Under the pieces are notes generated by a model that did not search any database, had not been told where the DNA came from, and was given only the letters and a program-made list of their open reading frames with translations. From assembly GCA_965279735.1 (NCBI GenBank), contig OZ257260.1, positions 372,001 through 436,000 of the forward strand: DNA of 64,000 bases. The letters are read 5' to 3'. The translations under genes and the position numbers were made by a program. Origin of the DNA: CAIUGU01 sp965279735. Lineage in GTDB: Bacteria > Pseudomonadota > Gammaproteobacteria > Steroidobacterales > Steroidobacteraceae. Each line of letters starts with the position of its first letter. The stretch's first letter is position 1. Below are positions 8,962-16,184 of the stretch, in pieces.

Positions 8962-10434
8962 ATGCTCCAGATCCACAACTCGCTGACCGGTCGCAAGGAA
9001 ACGTTCACGCCCCTCGAGGCGGGAAGCGTGCGCATGTATCTCTGCGGCGATACGGTCTACGACTTCTGCCACATCGGTCATGCGCGTTCGAAAGTCGCTT
9101 TCGACATCGTGCGACGATATCTCTCGCATCTCGGTCTCAAGGTGACGTTCGTCCGCAACATCACGGACATCGACGACAAGATCATCCGTCGTGCCGCAGA
9201 GAACGGTGAGACGGTTCAGGTGCTGACTGCCCGTTTCATCGCCGCCATGCACGAAGACTATGACCGCCTCGGCATCCTGCGTCCTGATGCGGAGCCGCGT
9301 GCGACGGACCACATCGCGGGAATCATTGATCTCACGAAGACGCTGATCGACAAGGGTTACGCTTATGTGGGAACGAGCGGAGATGTCCTGTATTCGGTCA
9401 GCAAGTTTGGGCCCTACGGCAAGCTATCGGGCAAGAAAGTCGCTGATCTGCGCGCGGGATCCCGGGTGGAAGTCGATGAAGCGAAGCGCGATCCTCTCGA
9501 TTTCGTGCTCTGGAAGGGCGCGAAGCCCGGTGAGCCGTCGTGGGATTCTCCGTGGGGCAAGGGCAGGCCTGGCTGGCATATCGAATGCTCGGCGATGTGC
9601 AACGACATCCTCGGGACACGTTTCGATATTCACGCGGGCGGCATGGACCTGAAATTCCCGCATCACGAAAACGAGATCGCGCAGTCCTGCGCGGCGACGG
9701 ACGACACGTTTGCCAATGTCTGGATGCACAACGGCTTCGTGAATGTCGATGACGAGAAGATGTCGAAGTCGCTCGGCAATTTCTTCACGATCCGCACCGT
9801 CCTCGATTCCGGTTACGTACGCGATCCCGAAGTGCTGCGGTATTTTCTGGCATCGAGCCACTACCGCGGGCCGATCAACTACTCGCTGGAGAATATCGAT
9901 CAGGCGGATGCGTCGCTGCGGCGTTTGTACGGCGCGCTGCATGAAGCGGCGGCAACTGAATCTGCAGTTGAAGGTGGCGCGACTATTCGTTTCAAGCAGG
10001 CGATGGACGATGACTTCAATACACCCGAAGCCATCGCGGTTCTGCAGACACTCGCGACAGAGCTGAATATCGCCAAGGACCAGAAAGCCCCCGAGGTCGC
10101 GGCGCTGGCTGCTGAATTGCGCGCGCTAGGTGGAATTCTCGGGTTACTGCAGCAGGATCCGCAGGTTTTCTTGAGGAAAGGAATACGAAATCGCGTACTG
10201 ACGGCAGGTACAGGGTCTTTTGTTCTCAGTGGAGCCCCAGCTGATTTGTCAGTTTCCACAACGGTTACCTCAACGTTCTCCGACGAAGAAGTGCAAGCGC
10301 TGGTCGACCAGCGCTCGGAAGCCCGCAAGCGACGCGACTGGAAAGAGTCCGATCGTATCCGCGATGAACTGGTCGATGCGGGCGTCGTCATCAACGACAA
10401 GCCCAACGAGCCGACAGGCTGGACGCGAAACTAG
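8962..10434 (+). CDS. cysS: Cysteinyl-tRNA synthetase with unusual C-terminal linker insert
   Basis: Class I synthetase charging tRNA-Cys. The N-terminal pattern MYLCGDTVYDFCHIGHAR holds the zinc cysteine and the HIGH motif. GWHIECSAM and HAGGMDLKFPHHENEIAQ complete the zinc site, and K266 starts KMSKS. Length is 490 residues, somewhat longer than the usual ~460. The excess lies around residues 404-438, between the helical DALR region (LGLLQQDP) and the C-terminal DEEVQALVDQRSEARKRRDW helix. This part is Ser/Thr/Val-rich with GC near 50%. The stop overlaps that of folD (bases CTAG shared), so the two genes converge. Confidence 0.96.
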   Translation: MLQIHNSLTGRKETFTPLEAGSVRMYLCGDTVYDFCHIGHARSKVAFDIVRRYLSHLGLKVTFVRNITDIDDKIIRRAAENGETVQVLTARFIAAMHEDYDRLGILRPDAEPRATDHIAGIIDLTKTLIDKGYAYVGTSGDVLYSVSKFGPYGKLSGKKVADLRAGSRVEVDEAKRDPLDFVLWKGAKPGEPSWDSPWGKGRPGWHIECSAMCNDILGTRFDIHAGGMDLKFPHHENEIAQSCAATDDTFANVWMHNGFVNVDDEKMSKSLGNFFTIRTVLDSGYVRDPEVLRYFLASSHYRGPINYSLENIDQADASLRRLYGALHEAAATESAVEGGATIRFKQAMDDDFNTPEAIAVLQTLATELNIAKDQKAPEVAALAAELRALGGILGLLQQDPQVFLRKGIRNRVLTAGTGSFVLSGAPADLSVSTTVTSTFSDEEVQALVDQRSEARKRRDWKESDRIRDELVDAGVVINDKPNEPTGWTRN

Positions 10435-11312
10435 CGTTTCAGCCCTTCGACTTCCTGGATTTCCTGCCGGCGTAGCGACGCTTCCAGCGTGTTCTTCATC
10501 AGGACCGCGACGGTCATCGGGCCGACGCCACCGGGGACAGGCGTGATCCAGCTCGCGCGTTCGCGGGCTGCATCGAATTCCACGTCGCCAAACAGCTTGC
10601 CGTCATCGCGGCGGGTGATGCCGATGTCGATCACGACGGCGCCCGGTTTGATCCATTCACCCTTGATCATGCCGGGCCTGCCAACGGCAACCACCAGGAT
10701 GTCCGCGCGTCCCACCTGAACCGCGAGATCAGTCGTGAAGCGGTGGCAGATCGTCACGGTCGCGCCTGCCAGCAGCAGTTCCAGTGCCATGGGACGTCCC
10801 ACCTGGTTTGAAGCGCCCACTACCACGCTGTTCAGTCCGCGAGGCGATACGCCGATGGCATCCAGCAGCTTGATGCAGCCATAGGGCGTGCACGGCCGGA
10901 TCAGCGGATTCCGCAGCGCGAGCCGGCCGACGTTGTAGGGATGGAAGCCATCGACATCCTTGGCGGGATCGATGGTGTCGACGACCAGCTTCTGGTCGAT
11001 ATGGTCGGGCAGCGGCACCTGGACCAGGATGCCGTCGATCGTCGGGTCGCGATTGAGGTCCTGGATCAGTGCCAGCAGCTCCGTTTGCGTGATGGAGCGG
11101 GGCAGGTCATGGCTTACCGAGTGGATGCCGCATTCCTCGCAGGCCTTCCGCTTGTTGCGGACATAGATCTCCGAAGCTGCATCGTCGCCGACCAGGATTA
11201 CTGCCAACCCGGGCCGCCGCAGACCTCGCGCTACCAAGGCGTTGCTCTGCGCCCGCACGTCCTTTTTCAGGTCGGCGGAGATCGCGCGTCCATCGATGAT
11301 CTGCCCGGTCAT
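10431..11312 (-). CDS. folD: FolD, methylenetetrahydrofolate dehydrogenase/cyclohydrolase
   Basis: Bifunctional cytosolic enzyme that interconverts 5,10-methylene-THF, methenyl-THF and 10-formyl-THF. Motifs: SEIYVRNKRKACEECG (catalytic YxxxK), DGILVQVPLP, KDVDGFHPYNVGRL, PCTPYGCIKLL, VVGASNQVGRPMALELL (NADP site), and ITPVPGGVGPMTVAVLM near the end. The start at 11312 gives MTGQIIDGRAISADL, the normal N-terminus. The frame remains open 74 codons upstream, but that stretch runs towards the tRNA promoter and is not family-like. Length is 293 residues. The gene product shares folate chemistry with FolC at the start of the window, but the genes are not linked as an operon. Confidence 0.97.
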   Translation of the reverse strand: MTGQIIDGRAISADLKKDVRAQSNALVARGLRRPGLAVILVGDDAASEIYVRNKRKACEECGIHSVSHDLPRSITQTELLALIQDLNRDPTIDGILVQVPLPDHIDQKLVVDTIDPAKDVDGFHPYNVGRLALRNPLIRPCTPYGCIKLLDAIGVSPRGLNSVVVGASNQVGRPMALELLLAGATVTICHRFTTDLAVQVGRADILVVAVGRPGMIKGEWIKPGAVVIDIGITRRDDGKLFGDVEFDAARERASWITPVPGGVGPMTVAVLMKNTLEASLRRQEIQEVEGLKR

Positions 11313-11409
11313 TGCTGTCGTTTTCCCGCTTGTCCTGGTCGAACGGGGATTGTGGCATGGCCCCGTTCCGCCCGAGAAGCCAAAGCAGGGCGGCATCCCG
11401 GAATCCAAA

Positions 11410-11438
11410 TTGACGCTATGGGGGGTCGCACGTATGAT
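11410..11438 (+). promoter_or_regulatory. Sigma-70-type promoter of the tRNA Pro-Arg-His-Lys cluster
   Basis: TTGACG at 11410-11415 and TATGAT at 11433-11438 with a 17-base spacer, each five of six to consensus. The bases after the -10 box are GC-rich (GCCGTCCCGC), a discriminator type common at stringently controlled stable-RNA promoters. It lies about 80 bases upstream of tRNA-Pro. The role is inferred from position and sequence. Confidence 0.6.
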
Positions 11439-11526
11439 TCGCCGTCCCGCGGCCGGGCCGGACCTGAAATGTAAGGTTCTGGCCGATCGGCGGTATGCTG
11501 GCGGCGCAGCAGCAGTCGGAGTCTGG

Positions 11527-11603
11527 CGGGGCATGGCGCAGTCTGGTAGCGCATCTGCTTTGGGAGCAGAGGGTCGGGGGTTCGAATCCCTCTGCCCCGA
11601 CCA
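11527..11603 (+). tRNA. tRNA-Pro (anticodon UGG)
   Basis: A 77-base cloverleaf with CCA encoded. The acceptor CGGGGCA pairs with TGCCCCG. The anticodon stem TCTGC/GCAGA has loop TTTGGGA, giving anticodon TGG, and the T-arm contains GGTTCGAATCC. It is the first gene of the tRNA cluster. Confidence 0.97.
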
Positions 11604-11651
11604 TCAAGACTTGCTGGCAGGCGCCGGTTCAGGATTAGAGGTTCGAGCTGT

Positions 11652-11728
11652 GCACCCGTAGCTCAGCTGGATAGAGCATCGGCCTTCTAAGCCGAGGGTC
11701 GCAGGTTCGAGTCCTGCCGGGCGCACCA
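11652..11728 (+). tRNA. tRNA-Arg (anticodon UCU) with A3-C70 acceptor mismatch
   Basis: A 77-base cloverleaf with encoded CCA. The anticodon stem TCGGC/GCCGA has loop CTTCTAA, giving anticodon TCT. The acceptor GCACCCG faces CGGGCGC, so six pairs form and position 3-70 is A opposite C. All other stems pair normally, so it is probably functional. It lies 48 bases after tRNA-Pro. Confidence 0.94.
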
Positions 11729-12033
11729 TCAATGGATGGTTGCGGGAGGCAGGACGCGAAACTGCGAGTAAGCAGGTTCGACAAAGTTGTACGGAACAAC
11801 TTTGGACCGAGTCGGGCCCGAACGGGCGCCGGCCACGGAAGGCAAAGGCGCAATCCTGCCGGGCTTCCGGAAGGATTTGCAGCAGGACAGCGCAGCGCAC
11901 TCCTGCGGTCTCCGGTTCCGGAGACAAGAGGATTTGGTTCTTTCTGACTTGATGTCGGGAAGATGGGAGAAACGTAACCTTGCCGGGCTTTGACGCCGGT
12001 CTGGATTGCGGTGAGTTCGTAGGTTCGGACGAT
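11729..12033 (+). other. Structured spacer between tRNA-Arg and tRNA-His, no gene
   Basis: About 305 bases without a credible gene. It holds several adjacent hairpins: CAAAGTTGT/ACAACTTTG (11782-11804, loop of 5); AATCCT/AGGATT with inner CCGG/CCGG (11852-11877); GCAGGA/TCCTGC (11882-11906); and GTCTCCGG/CCGGAGAC (11908-11925, loop TT). None is followed by a T-run, so they do not look like plain intrinsic terminators. They may guide processing of a long tRNA precursor or form a separate small RNA. Confidence 0.55.
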
Positions 12034-12110
12034 GGTGGACGTAGCTCAGCTGGTAGAGCCCCGGATTGTGATTCCGGCCGTCGTGGGTTCGAGTCCCATC
12101 GTCCACCCCA
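12034..12110 (+). tRNA. tRNA-His (anticodon GUG), G-1 encoded
   Basis: Cloverleaf with acceptor GTGGACG/CGTCCAC and anticodon loop TTGTGAT within CCGGA/TCCGG. The extra 5' G at 12034, the histidine identity element, is encoded and faces the discriminator C at 12107. CCA is encoded. Confidence 0.97.
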
Positions 12111-12305
12111 TTTAGTAGTGACCGTTCGGACTCCGTGTCACGACGGTCACGTGATGAGAGAAAAAGCGTGGTTTTTCCTCATCACCGCCAAACAGCAGGA
12201 CGCTGTTTGCGGGGTACGTCCTGTACCCACTCAGACTGCGGCGGGTGGCCGCAGTATCTGAACAGGGATGTGTGCGTTTGACGGCGGTGTCGCTGTCTCA
12301 TACGT
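12111..12305 (+). other. Structured spacer between tRNA-His and tRNA-Lys, no gene
   Basis: About 195 bases with five successive inverted repeats: GTGACCG/CGGTCAC (12118-12150); GTGATGAG/CTCATCAC enclosing AAAAA/TTTTT (12151-12185); CAAACAGC/GCTGTTTG (12189-12209, extendable by CCG/CGG with one bulge); GGGTAC/GTACCC (12212-12228); and ACTGCGG/CCGCAGT (12235-12255). They tile the spacer almost without gaps, suggesting a folded precursor RNA. Function is unknown. Confidence 0.55.
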
Positions 12306-12381
<76 letters not shown>

Positions 12382-12514
12382 TTTCTTCAGAAACTCCAGC
12401 CCATTACGAGCAGTAGCCTGGCCCAACGTGGTCAGGTTTTTCGTAGGAGCTACACTGGTGCTACTGCGATCTGCGTTTTCGCGATTGCACAACTCTGGTA
12501 CGCGAGTGCAAACA

Positions 12515-13123
12515 ATGAAAATGAATTATCCAACGGCTCTTCTGCTGGCCGTCGCCGCGATCATCGGCACGATGGCCCGCGCAGCGGATAGCGCATCAAA
12601 TTCATTTACTCCAGACGGCAAGCTGCTTCGGCCGGCAGACATTCGTGAGTACGTTTACCTGTCGAGTGGATTGGGAATGGCCTACGGTCCGGCGCGCGAA
12701 AGAGCTGGAGGCGAGCCGCCTTTTACCAACGTCTACGTCAAGCCGGAGGCATACAAAACTTTCATGAAGGCAGGCGAGTGGCCTGATGGCACAGTCTTCC
12801 TTCTCGAAGTTCGGAGTGGCGTGGCGAACGCGTCAATCAACGCGGGTGGTCGCTCGCAAGGCGCGATGCTTGCGCTGGAAGCGGCGGTGAGGGATTCATC
12901 CCGATATCCCGATGGCGGCTGGGCTTACTTCGACTTCGGCAGCGCTAAAGCGCTTGCAGAGAGTGCGGCACCTCAGCCACGTTCTGCGGCTTGCTACGGT
13001 TGCCACAGCAGGCACGGCGCGGTGCAGTGGACGTTCACCCAGTTCTATCCCGAACAGTTCGCGGTTGCCGAGCGGATGGGCACGGTCCGCAAGGACTATG
13101 ACCCGAACCTCAAGGCTGAATGA
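12515..13123 (+). CDS. Cytochrome P460 family heme protein (periplasmic)
   Basis: Protein of 202 residues with an N-terminal signal peptide (hydrophobic run TALLLAVAAIIGTMARA, cleavage probably after ARA), so it is inferred to be exported. The single heme motif CYGCH lies near residue 164. The middle carries the P460-type pattern REYVYLSSGLGMAYG and NVYVKPEAYKTFMKAGEWPDGTVFLLE. Related proteins are c-type cytochromes, some oxidising hydroxylamine or binding NO. The special lysine-heme crosslink cannot be judged here. The start was set at the ATG at 12515 because it begins the signal peptide; no clear ribosome binding site is seen. It stands alone between tRNA-Lys and the Fic gene, in an accessory-looking interval. 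Confidence 0.85.
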   Translation: MKMNYPTALLLAVAAIIGTMARAADSASNSFTPDGKLLRPADIREYVYLSSGLGMAYGPARERAGGEPPFTNVYVKPEAYKTFMKAGEWPDGTVFLLEVRSGVANASINAGGRSQGAMLALEAAVRDSSRYPDGGWAYFDFGSAKALAESAAPQPRSAACYGCHSRHGAVQWTFTQFYPEQFAVAERMGTVRKDYDPNLKAE

Positions 13124-13304
13124 ACAACGACTCATCTGCAGAGAGACCATCTCAAGAATCGGCTGAGACGCTCGTTACCCGTCGATTTCATTAAGAAAAA
13201 CTGCACGTTTCCGAGGAAACTTCGTTATGTGAAATGAAATCCCGGAAGTAGCACCACAAAGGCCACTCCAGGCTCGTTGCGTAAAGCTCGTTGAGGCGAT
13301 TCTG

Positions 13305-13382
13305 GGCCTTAATCACCTCATAAATTAAGGCCATTGGTTTGATTAAGGACCAATGAGATGAATAGACGGCGTATTCACCTCA
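13305..13382 (+). promoter_or_regulatory. Dyads and repeated TCACCTCA operator-like motif upstream of fic
   Basis: Two adjacent dyads lie here: GGCCTTAAT/ATTAAGGCC (13305-13332, loop of 10) and CATTGGT/ACCAATG (13332-13355, loop of 10). The motif TCACCTCA occurs at 13313-13320 and 13375-13382, with an inverted near-copy TGAGATGAAT at 13354-13363. The last direct copy falls between the candidate -35 and -10 boxes. This looks like a repressor site array; the regulator is not identified, though the wHTH-like end of the Fic protein is a candidate. Confidence 0.5.
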
Positions 13383-13391
13383 AAGTATGAT
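13363..13391 (+). promoter_or_regulatory. Candidate fic promoter, predicting leaderless mRNA
   Basis: TAGACG (13363-13368), a 17-base spacer, then TATGAT (13386-13391). The expected +1 is about base 13398, the A of the fic ATG, so the transcript would have little or no leader. No Shine-Dalgarno sequence is visible before that ATG. Prediction from sequence only. Confidence 0.45.
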
Positions 13392-13397
13392 TCGATT

Positions 13398-14552
13398 ATG
13401 AGCGAATCTTCATGGATATGGACCTCGCCGAATTGGCCAAAACTGGCCTACGACGTCGAACGGCTAGTCAGCCCTCTGCAGCGCGCGCGCAAGGAAAGCG
13501 GGGCCGTCGTTGGCAAGGCTGCTGCGATCGGGGCTGCAGAGCTGGCGGTCGTGCAGCAGGACATCTGGGCGGGGGAGGCCGTGGCCACCGCAGCTATCGA
13601 GGGCGAGATGCTCGAGCTTGGAAGCGTCCGGTCTTCAGTGGCGCGGCGGCTGGGAATCACTCCCACCTTTACGGCGGCGGTGCCCAGAAACATCGAGGGT
13701 TTGCTCGATGTCATGGAGGACGCGGCGGCTCATTGGGACAGTGAGCTCACCGAGGAGCGTCTCTGCCGCTGGAAGGCGTCTCTGTTTCCAGGCGGCGGGA
13801 CAGCGCTGCGAACCATCGAAGTCGGTCGTTATCGCAGTCACGACGATCCCATGCAGATTGTGAGCGGGCCGATAGGCAAGGAAGCTGTGCATTACGTGGC
13901 ACCGCCTTCCGCCGCCGTGCGCGCGGAAATGCACAACTTTCTCGAATGGTTCAACCGCACGAGGAACACCTCACTCGATGGCATTCTGCGGGCAGGGATG
14001 GCGCATATCTGGTTTGAAAGCATCCATCCTTTCGAGGATGGCAACGGGCGGGCAGGTCGGGCCATCGTCGACATGGCGCTTGCCCAGGACATGCGATTCC
14101 CTACGCGCCTGCATGGCGTTTCCATGGAGCTTCGCCGTCGCCAGGCAGACTATTACGCGGCGCTCAATCAGGCACAGCGCGGAACGGGCGACGTCACCGC
14201 CTGGCTCGAGTGGTTCACCAACGCATTTGTCGATTCCTGCAGCGTGAGCGCATCGCTGATCGATGACGCCCTCGTGCGCGTGCGTTTCTGGAGTGAGCAC
14301 CGGCATGTCCAGCTCAATGCGCGGCAACGCAAGGTGCTGGGCAAGATGCTTGAGGCGGGTCCGGGTCGATTCGAAGGGGGCCTGACGCAGCGGAAGTACG
14401 GGAGCCTGACGGGAGCTTCCAAAGCGACCGCCAGCCGGGACATCGTGGATCTCGTGGCCAATCGGATGCTGGTTCCCGGGGATGCGGCCGGGCGTTCGAC
14501 TTATTACAACCTTGCGATCCCCGGGTGGGCCTGGGTAACCCCCGCTGGATAG
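13398..14552 (+). CDS. Fic family AMPylating protein with DUF4172 and C-terminal winged-helix part
   Basis: Protein of 384 residues. The N-terminus (WIWTSPNWPKLAYD) fits the DUF4172 type. A class II inhibitory helix motif T64-A-A-I-E68-G is present, with the Glu that normally blocks ATP. The Fic core has H210 in HPFEDGNGRAGR, the complete catalytic motif for transferring AMP to hydroxyl side chains. The last ~70 residues (LNARQRKVLGKMLEAG, then TQRKYGSLTGASKATASRDI) look like a winged helix able to bind DNA. Such proteins can AMPylate or deAMPylate themselves or partners. Target unknown. No antitoxin gene is adjacent; inhibition is built in. It is flanked by tRNA-Lys and tRNA-Leu, suggesting an acquired block, although no integrase is seen. 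Confidence 0.9.
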   Translation: MSESSWIWTSPNWPKLAYDVERLVSPLQRARKESGAVVGKAAAIGAAELAVVQQDIWAGEAVATAAIEGEMLELGSVRSSVARRLGITPTFTAAVPRNIEGLLDVMEDAAAHWDSELTEERLCRWKASLFPGGGTALRTIEVGRYRSHDDPMQIVSGPIGKEAVHYVAPPSAAVRAEMHNFLEWFNRTRNTSLDGILRAGMAHIWFESIHPFEDGNGRAGRAIVDMALAQDMRFPTRLHGVSMELRRRQADYYAALNQAQRGTGDVTAWLEWFTNAFVDSCSVSASLIDDALVRVRFWSEHRHVQLNARQRKVLGKMLEAGPGRFEGGLTQRKYGSLTGASKATASRDIVDLVANRMLVPGDAAGRSTYYNLAIPGWAWVTPAG

Positions 14553-14587
14553 GGGCAATTTCAGGCTGCACCATCGCTCCGCTCGGC

Positions 14588-14593
14588 TATACT
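14588..14593 (+). promoter_or_regulatory. -10 element likely driving tRNA-Leu
   Basis: TATACT lies 28 bases upstream of tRNA-Leu and is followed by a GC-rich discriminator (CCCGCCCCC). No good -35 match lies at the proper distance, so this is a weak call from position and the -10 box alone. Confidence 0.35.
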
Positions 14594-14621
14594 CCCGCCC
14601 CCACGCGAGTCGGGCAAGGCC

Positions 14622-14706
14622 GCGAAAGTGGCGGAACTGGTAGACGCGCTGGATTTAGGTTCCAGTGGGGTAACCCGTGAGAGTTCGAGTCTCTCCTTTC
14701 GCACCA
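14622..14706 (+). tRNA. tRNA-Leu (anticodon UAG)
   Basis: An 85-base class II tRNA: acceptor GCGAAAG/CTTTCGC, anticodon stem CTGGA/TCCAG with loop TTTAGGT giving TAG, a long variable arm (TGGGGTAACCCGT) and encoded CCA. Located just before tig, a common gammaproteobacterial position. Confidence 0.97.
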
Positions 14707-14770
14707 ACGGCTTGCAGGAATGCCCCCGGTCGAGGGCCACTGCGGCGTGAATTTTTTTGAGGACTTGAGT

Positions 14771-16066
14771 ATGCAGGTTTCAGTAGAGACGACGGGCACG
14801 CTGGGGCGGCGCATGGAAATCCAGGTGCCGGCTGCACGCATCGACAGCGCCATCGAAGAGCGCCTCAAATCCATGAGCCGCACGGTGCGGCTGAAGGGTT
14901 TCCGTCCGGGCAAGGTTCCGGTCAATGTCGTCCGTCAGCAGTTTGGTTCGCAGGTGCGCCAGGAAGTCCTGAGCAGCGTCCTGCAGTCGAGCTTCGCGGA
15001 AGCCGTTGCCCAGCAGAACCTGAATCCGGCCGGCGGCCCGCGCATCGAACCGATCAATATCGAGAAGGGCCAGGACCTGAAGTTCCGCGCCATTTTCGAG
15101 GTCTATCCGGACATCCAGATCAAGGGTGCGGAAGGCCTCGAGATCACGAAGCTGGTGGCCGAAGTGCAGCCAGCCGATGTGGAGACGATGCTTGAAAGCC
15201 TGCGCAAGCAGCGGCCGGAATTCATTGCTGTCGAGCGACCTGCACAGGACACCGACCGGGTGATGGTCGACTTCGCCGGCACGATCGACGGCGTGGCATT
15301 TGAAGGCGGCAAGGGCGAGAACGTTCCGGTCGTCATCGGTGGCGGCCGCATGCTCAAGGAATTCGAAGCGGGACTGCTGGGTGCAACAGCGGGCGAACAG
15401 AGAAATGTCGAGCTCGAATTTCCGCAGAACTACCAGGCAACGGCGCTGGCCGGCAAGAAAGCAGTCTTCGCGATTACCGTCCGCAGCGTCGAGGAGCAGA
15501 AGCTCCCCGAGATCGACGACGAATTCTGCAAGGCTTATGGCGTGAGCGAAGGAGGCGTCGATCAGCTCCGCAAGGAAATCGACGACAACATGCGGCGTGA
15601 GCTCAGCGAAACGATTCGCGGGCGTCTGAAGCAGCAGGTCATGGACAAGCTGCTCGCAGCAAATCCTGTGGAAGTGCCGCAGGCACTGCTCGAATCCGCT
15701 GTACGCGACATGCATATGGAAGCAGGACGGCAGATGGGGGCGCGCGATGCTTCGCAGTTGCCGCAACCCGCACAGTTCATCGAGCCTGCCCGCAAGCGCG
15801 TGGCGCTCGGCCTGATCATCAATGAATTGCTGAAGGTGGCCAAGATCGAGCTCGACCAGACGCGGGTGCTGGCCAAGATCGAGACTCTCGCGGCCCAGTA
15901 CCCCAATCCCGAAGAAGTGATCAAGGCGTACCGGGAGAATCCCGATGCCCTGCGTCAGGTGAATGGCCTTGTGCTCGAAGAGCAGGTGGTCGATTGGCTT
16001 GCTGAGCGCGCCAAGGTGACGGAGCAACCGTCCACCTTCAAGGAATTGATGCATTTCGGCGCTTAG
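14771..16066 (+). CDS. tig: Trigger factor chaperone
   Basis: Ribosome-associated chaperone and prolyl isomerase that meets nascent chains. Starting at the ATG at 14771 gives MQVSVETTGTLGRRMEIQVP, the usual N-terminus. The ribosome-binding signature is in the first domain (GFRPGKVPVNVVRQQFG). The FKBP-like domain is at about residues 155-245 (DRVMVDFAGTIDGVAFEGGK), and the C-terminal arms follow. Length is 431 residues, normal. The frame is open 17 codons further upstream, up to the tRNA-Leu, without family similarity. It heads the tig-clpP-clpX-lon protein quality-control group. Confidence 0.97.
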   Translation: MQVSVETTGTLGRRMEIQVPAARIDSAIEERLKSMSRTVRLKGFRPGKVPVNVVRQQFGSQVRQEVLSSVLQSSFAEAVAQQNLNPAGGPRIEPINIEKGQDLKFRAIFEVYPDIQIKGAEGLEITKLVAEVQPADVETMLESLRKQRPEFIAVERPAQDTDRVMVDFAGTIDGVAFEGGKGENVPVVIGGGRMLKEFEAGLLGATAGEQRNVELEFPQNYQATALAGKKAVFAITVRSVEEQKLPEIDDEFCKAYGVSEGGVDQLRKEIDDNMRRELSETIRGRLKQQVMDKLLAANPVEVPQALLESAVRDMHMEAGRQMGARDASQLPQPAQFIEPARKRVALGLIINELLKVAKIELDQTRVLAKIETLAAQYPNPEEVIKAYRENPDALRQVNGLVLEEQVVDWLAERAKVTEQPSTFKELMHFGA

Positions 16067-16104
16067 GGCGGATTTTCACGCCCGCTGACCGGACGATAAA
16101 ACGT

Positions 16105-16124
16105 TCACGGACCGCTATCCGTGA
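16105..16124 (+). other. Hairpin in the tig-clpP spacer
   Basis: TCACGGA/TCCGTGA with a six-base loop. It lies in the 118-base spacer and lacks a following T-run, so it is more likely a leader structure or attenuating stem than an intrinsic terminator. Function uncertain. Confidence 0.3.
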
Positions 16125-16184
16125 GCAGCAGGGAGTGCGCCGCGGTACACTACCGGCCACTCAAACGTCACGGTCAGCGTATCC

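Noticed and set aside
11604..12033. Small open frames in and around the tRNA cluster
   Set aside because: They run through tRNA genes and hairpins and show no ribosome binding sites or family patterns.
11782..12255. Hairpin chains as a CRISPR array
   Set aside because: The stems differ in sequence and spacing; there is no repeated unit and no cas gene.
12382..14621. Prophage or integrative element at the tRNA sites
   Set aside because: No integrase, no duplicated tRNA 3' end and no phage genes were found.
14780..16054. Minus-strand frame of 424 codons opposite tig
   Set aside because: Antisense shadow of trigger factor; His- and Leu-rich as expected from reverse reading of this codon usage.
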